Positions 1 to 6,937 of a DNA stretch of 64,000 nt are shown piece by piece. Every line of letters starts with the position of its first letter. Position 1 is the stretch's first letter. This DNA comes from Burkholderia oklahomensis C6786 (GTDB lineage: Bacteria > Pseudomonadota > Gammaproteobacteria > Burkholderiales > Burkholderiaceae), in the NCBI RefSeq assembly GCF_000959365.1, contig NZ_CP009556.1, positions 1,736,001-1,800,000 of the forward strand. Direction: 5' to 3'. The notes beneath the pieces were generated by a model. That model made no database searches, had not been told where the DNA came from, and saw only the letters and a list, made by a program, of their open reading frames with translations. Both the position numbers and the translations under genes were made by a program.

Positions 1-176
1 GTCTGCCCGCGGCTCTTGAACACCGAGCCGCCGACTTCGGTGACGGCGATCACGAGCGAGTCGTGCACGTGCGGTGCGTAGTCGTGCGTGGTGAAGTCGG
101 CGAGCAGCAGGTCGACTCCGGAAATGCCGGGAGAGTGCCAGTATCGCGACTGGTTGCGACGGTCTAGTTTGGCCAC
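1..176 (-). CDS. AraC-family transcriptional regulator, N-terminal fragment (runs off the left edge)
   Basis: Reading the minus strand from a GTG at 176 gives 58 codons that leave the window. After about 20 residues comes the stretch ADFTTHDYAPHVHDSLVIA, which is the cupin-like effector-binding start of AraC_binding regulators (PF02311; His-x-His-Asp, then a beta strand). The helix-turn-helix half lies outside the window. The start is tentative: a GGGG run about 10 nt upstream is the only ribosome-site candidate, and the frame stays open further upstream. It is divergent from the methyltransferase-to-ileS run across 771 bp, so it could control that run; this is inference from position. Confidence 0.7.
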   Translation of the reverse strand, partial: MAKLDRRNQSRYWHSPGISGVDLLLADFTTHDYAPHVHDSLVIAVTEVGGSVFKSRGQ

Positions 177-947
177 GGTCGAACCCCGATTCCGATGAAA
201 CGAAACAGCCGGCGACGGACGGTGCCGCTTCGAACGGGCCGCTTTCCGTCGTGGACGCCGGCAGGTCTTCCGATGTTGACGACGCGTGCGTACGCGTCAT
301 GGGCGCCTCGTGCGGCACGCAAGTTCCATACCGGCGCGCCGGGCGCCGTCGACGTCGCACGCGCCATCGACGGCGACATTTTAGAGGCAATCGCCGCGGC
401 GATGCGAAACCGCGCGCGCGACATCGCACTGCGCATTTCGCCGGCGCACGTCGAACGGCCGCTTCGCCGCGAAAACCGATCTTCTCGCATGCGATATTTT
501 CCAGTGCAAAGCGATGCACCATAAAAACACGTTTCGACGACGAGGCACAAAACCAGTGCGAATTGATAATTGCAATGCGCGAATATGGATCGATGATTAA
601 AGGCGGTGGCGCGATCAAGAATAATCGTCAGTGGTAATTTGGCGGCCTATTTAGGAATGGTCGGCTTGTGTCTATGGAATCATTTTCGATTCATAAGTCG
701 ATTCACATAAGCGCGGCGGTCATTCCCGATTCGCATGGCCGATTTGTGTCGCGGAATTCGTGTTCCACCGGCGCGGCGGCCGTGAGTCGGAGCAGGGCGG
801 AACGGCGCTTTGCGCGGCGCGCACGCATGCGTCGCCATTCTTTATCGACGAAATCGTCGTCCTGCAATTTTATCCAATACAGATAATTAAGGCCGCCATA
901 GTTTTGGCGCCGAGGGTCCTGCATTTAAAACTCAAAAAGAGGTCGCC
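177..947. other. Long divergent intergenic region, no gene recognised
   Basis: The left part (177-530) is GC rich and carries only low-complexity Arg/Ala-rich reading frames that look like shadows. The right part (530-940) is clearly AT richer than the surroundings and is the likely site of the promoter for the gene at 948 and of the operator for the divergent AraC regulator. A purine-rich stretch with AGAGG just before 948 is the ribosome site. No convincing -35/-10 pair was fixed. Confidence 0.4.
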
Positions 948-1937
948 ATGCAAAACGTCGATCGTCCGACTGGTTCTTCGCTCGCAGGTGCTGCTATTTT
1001 GCTGGAAATCGGCTCCGCCTACGGAGTCGTCGATTTCATCAGACATTCGAAGGGTTTCGATGTGTCCGCGCTCGCCGAGCGCAGCGGAATCGACCGGTCG
1101 GTGATCGCCGATTATGTCGATGCGATGCGCGAAGCCGGGCTCGTGAGTCTCGTGAAAGCGGGGGAGCGCGACATCTACCGGCCGGCCGACGATTTTCCCG
1201 ACGTCGTGAACGACGTCGGCTACCTGTCGTGGGCGCTCCTCGCCTGCGCGCCGCTGCTCCTCAACGCGCGCGAATTCGCCGTCGACAATGCGCTCGCGCA
1301 GGATCGCCATCCGCGCGACGGCGGGCTCGTCGCGCGCACGTCGCAGTGGATGGGCGAACTGTCGTTTTATCCGCAGCCCGAGCGCGCGATCCTGAAGCTG
1401 CGGCCGAAGAAGATCGTCGACCTGGGATCGGGTTCAGGCGGCTTCCTGATCCGGATGCTGCACCAGCTCGACGGCGCGCGCGGCGTCGGCGTCGATCTCA
1501 GCGAGACGGCGACCGCGCAGGCGAAGCAGGCGGCGGAGGCGAACGGCTTTGCCGAGCGGCTCGAATTCCTGCATCGGCCGATCCAGTCGCTGATCGACGA
1601 TCCGACGCCGCTGAAAGGCGCGGACGTCGTGCACGCGGGCTTCGTGATGCACGACCTGCTGCCGGCCGAGGAACGCACGCTCGATGCGCTCCTCGAGACA
1701 TGCCGCGAGCACGCATCGAGCGGCACCGTCGTGATCGTCGACGCGGTGCCGTTCGCGCCGGACAAGTGGGAGCGCTCGTTTGCGGCGGCCTTCAATCATC
1801 TGCACCGGAGCTTCATGTCGCGAAGACTGCTGAGCGAAGCGCAATGGCAGCGGAAATTCGAGAAGGCCGGTTTCGGAAACGTCGTCGTGCAAACGCTCGG
1901 CCATCCCGGTGGCCGGATGATTCTGGGGAGCGCATAG
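948..1937 (+). CDS. SAM-dependent methyltransferase with winged-helix dimerisation domain
   Basis: This is a 329-residue protein. Residues 1 to about 90 look like the N-terminal winged-helix dimerisation domain of small-molecule O-methyltransferases (ALAERSGIDRSVIADYVDAM). The Rossmann methyltransferase domain starts near residue 150 with SAM motif I VDLGSGSGG at about 157-165 and the acidic strand-2 end GVGVDLS. It would transfer a methyl group from S-adenosylmethionine to a small substrate, probably at oxygen, but C- or N-methylation cannot be excluded. The start has a good AGAGG ribosome site 6 nt upstream. It is the first gene of a run on the same strand leading to an AlaX protein, an exporter and ileS, so a biosynthetic tailoring role is inferred. 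The substrate is unknown. Confidence 0.85.
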   Translation: MQNVDRPTGSSLAGAAILLEIGSAYGVVDFIRHSKGFDVSALAERSGIDRSVIADYVDAMREAGLVSLVKAGERDIYRPADDFPDVVNDVGYLSWALLACAPLLLNAREFAVDNALAQDRHPRDGGLVARTSQWMGELSFYPQPERAILKLRPKKIVDLGSGSGGFLIRMLHQLDGARGVGVDLSETATAQAKQAAEANGFAERLEFLHRPIQSLIDDPTPLKGADVVHAGFVMHDLLPAEERTLDALLETCREHASSGTVVIVDAVPFAPDKWERSFAAAFNHLHRSFMSRRLLSEAQWQRKFEKAGFGNVVVQTLGHPGGRMILGSA

Positions 1938-1991
1938 GGGAGCTGTTCTTCGTTGTCTTGGGCCGATGTAGTCATTTTCGAGGAGTGTGTC

Positions 1992-2795
1992 ATGTCGATC
2001 ACCGTTGATGAACTGGTTCAGAAAGTCAAAAGCCATCGCTGCTATACCCACCCGGTGTTCCTGAACTGGGCGAAAGTCGATCCCGAGCCGCGAGTCGTCG
2101 GGGCGCTGTTCCATCAGATCCAGCATTTCTGCGCGTCCACGCGGCCGGGCTGGAATTTCCCGCAGGCGCTCGCCGATCACGGGCTGCAGAAGCAAAGCGA
2201 GCTGATGACCGAGATCGTCGAGAGCGAGTCGGGGCACGGTCCCGAGCTCGCGACGATGGCGGGCTACATCGTCAACCGCGCGGCGGGCGAAGCGGTGATT
2301 CCGGATCTCCACGATCAGGCGGCCGTCGAGGGCGCGCTCAAGCGCTATTCGGACGAACTGCTGGGCTCGCTGCCCGGCTATGACGACGCGACCGGCCTCA
2401 CGACGCAGGTGCGCCGCGCGATGAACGTGTTCGAGCGCCGCAAGCTCGTCGACATCGAATCGACGTACCGCAATCTCGGCACCGCGCTCGCGCTCGAAAT
2501 GATCTCGAACCGCCAGCTCATTCCGGGCGAGAAGCACTGCCTCGTCGACAGCGGGCTGTACGGCGCGTCGCTGGAGGCGCCCGAGATGCACTACCTGCTC
2601 GAGCATTGGGGCGAGGTGGGCGCCGAGCAGCAGCACGAGGAAAACGCGCGCAACGCGGTGCGGCCGGCGCTCGATTCCGAGCACGCGGCGCGCGTGATCG
2701 AAGGGGCGGAGGAGTTCCTGAACGCGCTCGCGAGCGTCTGGGATCTGCTCGACGCGTCGCTGCTGCAGTCCGGGTATGTGAAGAAGGCGGCGTGA
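1992..2795 (+). CDS. Haem-oxygenase-like di-iron oxidase (iron-containing redox enzyme family)
   Basis: The protein has 267 residues from ATG 1992, chosen because AGGAG lies 7 nt upstream; an in-frame ATG at 1953 has no such site. All-helical composition and the ligand-like pattern E77-x-E79-x2-H82 (ESESGHGPEL), E169 (ALALEMIS) and H205-x2-E208...H215 match the haem-oxygenase-like di-iron oxidase (HDO) superfamily of UndA, BesC and SznF, which activate O2 to oxidise or fragment amino or fatty acids. TenA and PqqC share the fold but usually lack the metal ligands. It sits 54 bp after the methyltransferase and 69 bp before the DUF1330 gene, so one transcript is likely. The reaction is unknown; amino-acid oxidation or C-C cleavage is the favoured inference. 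Confidence 0.8.
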   Translation: MSITVDELVQKVKSHRCYTHPVFLNWAKVDPEPRVVGALFHQIQHFCASTRPGWNFPQALADHGLQKQSELMTEIVESESGHGPELATMAGYIVNRAAGEAVIPDLHDQAAVEGALKRYSDELLGSLPGYDDATGLTTQVRRAMNVFERRKLVDIESTYRNLGTALALEMISNRQLIPGEKHCLVDSGLYGASLEAPEMHYLLEHWGEVGAEQQHEENARNAVRPALDSEHAARVIEGAEEFLNALASVWDLLDASLLQSGYVKKAA

Positions 2796-2864
2796 CGGAG
2801 AAGCGCGCGAGCGCACGGCGCCGCGCGGCGCCGTCTCCCGACGTTCTTGCGGGGCGAGGAAACC

Positions 2865-3161
2865 ATGGCGGCATATCTGCTGGGCAGGATGGCGATCAGC
2901 GATCAGTCGAAGTACGCGCGCTACAAGGCGCTGACGCCCGACATCATCGCGCGGTTCGGCGGGCGGTTCCTGACGCGCGGCGGCGACAAGCTGACGCTCG
3001 AGGGGCCCGCCGACGAACGTCGCATCGTGCTCGTCGAGTTCGCGGACGTGGAGGCGGCGGCGCGCTTCTATCATTCGGCCGATTACCAGCATGCGAAGTC
3101 GCTGCGCGAAGGCGCGGCCGACATGCAGTTGATGATCGTCGGCGGCTTCGAGCAGAAATGA
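2865..3161 (+). CDS. DUF1330 family small protein
   Basis: This is a 98-residue protein starting at ATG 2865 with GCGAGGAAACC directly upstream as the ribosome site. The sequence (YLLGRMAISDQSKYARYK, then LVEFADVEAAARFYHSADY and a C-terminal hydrophobic strand) is typical of DUF1330, a dimeric ferredoxin-like alpha+beta barrel related to YCII and antibiotic monooxygenase folds. Family members often accompany oxidative or catabolic genes, but no general reaction is established. Its position between the HDO enzyme and the FAD oxidase suggests an accessory or isomerising role in the same pathway, which is inference. Confidence 0.75.
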   Translation: MAAYLLGRMAISDQSKYARYKALTPDIIARFGGRFLTRGGDKLTLEGPADERRIVLVEFADVEAAARFYHSADYQHAKSLREGAADMQLMIVGGFEQK

Positions 3162-3300
3162 CGGCCGGCGCGAACGTGGCCCGGACGGCGGGCGAGGCGC
3201 GCGCGGCGCGTGCATGGCGGGACGGGGATGGGGACGGCCGGGCGCGCCCGCGGGCCGTCCGCCGCGGGGGGCGGGCGCGATCGACGAACGGAGGCGGCGC

Positions 3301-4794
3301 ATGCGCGAGGTGACCGACGACGAGCCGCAGTTGGGCGGATGGGCGGCGTTTCCCGGGGGCGCGCCGTCTGGCGACGGCGCGCCTGCCGCGTTCGCGACGC
3401 CGGAGACGGTCGGGCGCTGCGTCGAGGCGTTGCGCGCGATCGTCGGCGAGCGGCTCGTCGTCGGGCGGGCGGTGCGCGAGCAGCATGGCAAGGACGTCTC
3501 GTTCCATCCTGGCGCGCCGCCCGACGCGGTCGCGTTCGTTCAGTCGACGGCCGAAGTCGCCGCGATCACGCGCGCATGCCATCGGCTGCGCGTGCCGCTG
3601 ATTCCGTTCGGCGCCGGCACGTCGTGCGAAGGCCACATTGCCGCGCTGCACGGCGGCGTATGCATCGATCTGTCCGGCATGAACCGGATTCTGCGCGTGA
3701 GCGCGGAGGATCTCGACTGCACGGTCGAGGCCGGGGTGACGCGCAAGCAGCTCAATGCGCATCTGCACGACACGGGGCTGTTCTTCCCGATCGATCCGGG
3801 CGCGGACGCGTCGATCGGCGGCATGTGCTCGACGCGCGCGTCCGGCACGAACGCGGTGCGCTACGGCACGATGCGCGAGAGCGTGCTCGCGCTCGAGGTC
3901 GTGCTGCCGAACGGCGACATTACGTCGGTCGGCTCGCGTGCGCGCAAGTCGGCGGCGGGCTACGATCTCGCGCGCCTGTTCGTCGGCGCGGAGGGGACGC
4001 TCGGCACGATCACGGGCGTCACGCTGCGGCTGCATCCGCGGCCGGACAAGGTGTCCGCCGCGGTGTGCGGCTTTCCGGACCTGAAGGCCGCGGTCGATTC
4101 GGTGATCGGGATCGTCCAGAGCGGCATCCCGGTCGCGCGCGTCGAGCTGCTCGACGCGATGCAGATCGTCGCGTGCAACCGCTATTCGAAGCTGAGCCTG
4201 CCAGAGCGGCCGACGCTCTTTTTCGAATTCTCCGGATTCGGCGTCGCCGTCGACGAGCAAGTCGGCTGGGTCGAGGAGATCTGCGCGGACCACGGCGGCG
4301 GCGAATTCCGCTGGGCGTCGCGGCCGGAGGAGCGCAGCGCGCTGTGGGCGGCGCGGCACGACGTCTGGTGGGCGTCGCTCGCGCTGCGGCCCGGCTGCGA
4401 AGGAATGCCGACCGATTCGTGCGTGCCCGTGTCGCGGCTGACGGAAGCGGTGCTCGCCGCGCGAGCGGACGTCGACGCGCTCAGCCTCGTCGCGACGATC
4501 TGCGGACACGTCGGCGACGGGAATTTCCACGTGTGCATCGTGATCGACCCGACCGACGCGGAAGAGCTGATGCGAGCGACGGAGCTGAACCGGCGGCTCG
4601 CGCTGCGCGCGATCGCGCTCGGCGGCACCTGCACGGGCGAGCACGGCATCGGCTACGGAAAGATCGGCTATCTCGAGCGCGAGCATCCGACGTCGCTGCG
4701 ACTGATGGCGGCCGTCAAGCGGGCGCTGGATCCGAGGGGCATCATGAATCCGGGCAAAGTCCTGCGTCACGACCGCTATCCGCCGTTCGACTGA
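3301..4794 (+). CDS. FAD-linked 2-hydroxyacid oxidase (GlcD / D-lactate dehydrogenase type)
   Basis: The 497-residue protein starts at ATG 3301, preceded by GGAGG at 8 nt. It shows the PCMH-type FAD domain (PLIPFGAGTSCEG, then SIGGMCSTRASGTNAVRYG) followed by the FAD-oxidase C domain with GHVGDGNFH and the end motif GEHGIGYGK, in the order and length of GlcD and cytochrome-type D-lactate dehydrogenases. Such enzymes oxidise 2-hydroxy acids (D-lactate, glycolate, D-2-hydroxyglutarate) to 2-oxo acids and pass electrons to quinone or a cytochrome. The lack of membrane segments agrees with a cytoplasmic or peripheral enzyme. In this gene run it could provide or consume a 2-oxo acid next to an amino acid; the substrate is not readable. 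Confidence 0.88.
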   Translation: MREVTDDEPQLGGWAAFPGGAPSGDGAPAAFATPETVGRCVEALRAIVGERLVVGRAVREQHGKDVSFHPGAPPDAVAFVQSTAEVAAITRACHRLRVPLIPFGAGTSCEGHIAALHGGVCIDLSGMNRILRVSAEDLDCTVEAGVTRKQLNAHLHDTGLFFPIDPGADASIGGMCSTRASGTNAVRYGTMRESVLALEVVLPNGDITSVGSRARKSAAGYDLARLFVGAEGTLGTITGVTLRLHPRPDKVSAAVCGFPDLKAAVDSVIGIVQSGIPVARVELLDAMQIVACNRYSKLSLPERPTLFFEFSGFGVAVDEQVGWVEEICADHGGGEFRWASRPEERSALWAARHDVWWASLALRPGCEGMPTDSCVPVSRLTEAVLAARADVDALSLVATICGHVGDGNFHVCIVIDPTDAEELMRATELNRRLALRAIALGGTCTGEHGIGYGKIGYLEREHPTSLRLMAAVKRALDPRGIMNPGKVLRHDRYPPFD

Positions 4795-5200
4795 ATCCTG
4801 GACAGCGCGCGGGCGGGACGCCCGGCCGACCCGGCCGCACGCGGCCCGACCCGGCGGGCCGGTCGCCGGATCGGCGCTGCGCCAGGTGCGCCGCGACGCT
4901 CCGACCGGCGCGCGCCGCGCGGTGCGCGACCCGTCGCCCGCGGCTCGCGCGTCCGCTTACCGGCCGTTCGGGATCGGCCGTGCGCGACCGACTGTTCGCG
5001 AACGACCGCTCGCGAGCAGCCGTGCGTAATCGCCTGCCCGCGACAGCCCGTCCGCAACCGCGCCTCCGCGATCGACCGTCTGCGCGCCGGCACGAGGCAC
5101 GCGGCACGAGGCGATGAGCGGCCGGCGCTCGCCCCCAAATTTTCGCCAATAAGCCCGCTGCGACTTCTGACATCTTTCATTCATCAGTCAGGTGGAGCTT
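4795..5200. other. GC-rich gap with degenerate repeats, no gene recognised
   Basis: About 400 bp separate the FAD oxidase from the AlaX gene. The centre (4890-5110) is built of imperfect short repeats of the type GCGACCG/TGCGCGA. The open frames over it are Arg-rich low-complexity shadows on both strands. A less GC-rich patch at 5140-5195 just before the AlaX start could hold an internal promoter. Confidence 0.4.
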
Positions 5201-5920
5201 ATGAATCGATTGTTCTGTCAAGACGACGCCGACACGCTGCTGCTGTCCGGCACGGTACTCGAGGCGCGGCCGGGCGCGGTGCGCCTGTCGCAGCATCCGT
5301 TCTATCCGGGAGGAGGCGGCCAGTTGCCCGATCTGGGCGCGGTTCGATGGGAGGGCGGCGTCGAGACCGTCACCGGTTTCCGCGAGGACGAGCGCGGCCT
5401 CTGGATCGAGTTCGCCGATCGCGTCGAGATCGTCGGCGACGTGCAGTCGAGCGTCGACGCCGCGTTTCGCCGCGCGATGCGCGAGCTGCACACCGATCTG
5501 CACGTGCTCAACGCGCTCGTCTACCGCGATTTCGACGGCGCGCTCGTGACCGGCGTGCAGATGAACGCCGATCGCACCGCGCGCATCGACTTCGATCTGC
5601 CCGACGCCGACAACGATCGCCTGCGCGCGCTGGAGGCCGAACTGAACGACATCGTGCGCCGCGATCTGCCGGTTCGCACGCGCTACGTGCCGCTCGCGGA
5701 GGCGCAGCAGGAAAGCGGTCTGCTGCGCTCGCGCTCGGTCGCGCCGCCGCCGACGCCGGACGGCCTCGTGCGGATCGTCGAGATCGACGGGCTCGACTGC
5801 CAGGCGTGCGGCGGCACGCATCTCGCGTCGACGGGCGAATCGCGCCCGGTCCGGATCCTGAAGATCGAAAACAAGGGCCGCTCGAACCGCCGCGTGCGGA
5901 TCGGGCTGGAATCGCAATGA
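5201..5920 (+). CDS. AlaX-type free-standing tRNA editing (aminoacyl-tRNA deacylase) protein
   Basis: The protein has 239 residues from ATG 5201, preceded by AGGTGGAG; a GTG at 5192 lies inside that ribosome site and is less likely. The AlaRS editing-domain zinc motifs are visible: H97-x3-H101 (HTDLHVLNAL) and C203-x3-H207 within CQACGGTH, plus the N-terminal HPFYPGGGGQ box. AlaX proteins hydrolyse Ser- or Gly-tRNA(Ala) and related misacylated tRNAs in trans. The start of the EamA gene overlaps its stop (ATGA), so the two are translationally coupled. In a biosynthetic context a relative, FthB of Streptomyces cattleya, protects its host from a toxic amino acid (fluorothreonine); a like role here is inference. 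Confidence 0.88.
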   Translation: MNRLFCQDDADTLLLSGTVLEARPGAVRLSQHPFYPGGGGQLPDLGAVRWEGGVETVTGFREDERGLWIEFADRVEIVGDVQSSVDAAFRRAMRELHTDLHVLNALVYRDFDGALVTGVQMNADRTARIDFDLPDADNDRLRALEAELNDIVRRDLPVRTRYVPLAEAQQESGLLRSRSVAPPPTPDGLVRIVEIDGLDCQACGGTHLASTGESRPVRILKIENKGRSNRRVRIGLESQ

Positions 5921-6855
5921 CGCAGCGCCTGCTCGCCGCGGCGTGGCGTCGGCCGGTGTGGCTGCTGTGGGTGCCGCCCGCGTTCTGGGCCGGCAACGTC
6001 GTGCTCGGCCGCGCGTTCAGCACGAGCTTTCCGCCGGTGTCGCTCGCGGTCGGCCGGTGGCTCGTCGCGCTGATCGCGCTCGCGCCGTTCGTCTGGCGCG
6101 ACGTGCTGCGCGAGCGGCAGCAGCTGCTTCGGCACTGGAAGCTCATCTGGGCATGCGGCGCGCTCGGGATCGCCGGCTACAACGCGCTCGCGTACGTCGC
6201 GCTGCGCACCGTGCCGGCGGCGAGCGTCGCGTTCCTGAATTCGACGCTGCCGCTGATGGTGCCGCTCGCCGCCGCGCTGCTCGGCGTCGAGCGGATCACG
6301 TCGCGCGCGATCGTCGGGATCGTCGTGTCGTTCTGCGGCGTCGCATGGATCGTCGCGCGCGGCCATTGGGAGGATCTCGTCGCGCTGCGCTTCGATCATG
6401 GCGAGCTCATCGTCATACTCGCGACGGCCAACTACGCGATCTATTCGGTGCTGCTGCGCCGCAAGCCCGCGACGATCAGCCCGCTCGCGTTCCTGACCGC
6501 GACGATGGCGACGGGGCTCGCCGTGCTGCTGCCGTTCTGGGTGCTCGAGCTCGCGGGCGGCGCGCGGATTCCGTTCGATCCGGAGGCGATCGGCGCGGTG
6601 CTCTACATCGGCGTGTTCGCGTCGCTGATCGCGTTCATTCTGTGGGGGCACTGCGTGCAGGTGCTCGGCGCGACGGTCACCGGCGTGTCGTTCCATCTCG
6701 TCGCGCTGTTCACCGCGGTGCTCGCGGCGATCACGCTCGGCGAGCCGGTCCATGCGTACCATCTGGCCGGCATCACGCTGATCCTGCTCGGTTTTTTCGT
6801 CGCGACGCGCTCGGCCTCGGGCGTTCGCTCCGCCCCGAAGGCGCGCTCGCTGTGA
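5917..6855 (+). CDS. EamA/DMT-family transporter, probable amino-acid or metabolite exporter
   Basis: This is a 312-residue hydrophobic protein with about ten membrane segments arranged as two EamA repeats, the hallmark of drug/metabolite transporters (RhaT/YdcZ/RarD class). It begins within the AlaX stop codon (ATGA overlap at 5917-5920). The end of each repeat shows the usual small-residue-rich helices ([39 protein letters not shown]). EamA proteins export amino acids and small metabolites across the inner membrane. Coupling to an editing protein and to ileS supports export of a toxic amino-acid-like product, an inference from context. Confidence 0.88.
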   Translation: MTQRLLAAAWRRPVWLLWVPPAFWAGNVVLGRAFSTSFPPVSLAVGRWLVALIALAPFVWRDVLRERQQLLRHWKLIWACGALGIAGYNALAYVALRTVPAASVAFLNSTLPLMVPLAAALLGVERITSRAIVGIVVSFCGVAWIVARGHWEDLVALRFDHGELIVILATANYAIYSVLLRRKPATISPLAFLTATMATGLAVLLPFWVLELAGGARIPFDPEAIGAVLYIGVFASLIAFILWGHCVQVLGATVTGVSFHLVALFTAVLAAITLGEPVHAYHLAGITLILLGFFVATRSASGVRSAPKARSL

Positions 6856-6937
6856 CGCGGGCGGGTCGCGACGGCCGGGCTTCCTTCACGGCGGATGCGG
6901 CCGAATATCCGCCTGCTCGCGCGCCTCGGAGGGGCCG

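Noticed and set aside
1434..3491. 685-codon open frame on the minus strand opposite the HDO, DUF1330 and FAD oxidase genes
   Set aside because: It is Arg/His-rich low-complexity sequence that mirrors three well-supported plus-strand genes with family motifs. High GC removes stop codons from opposite frames.
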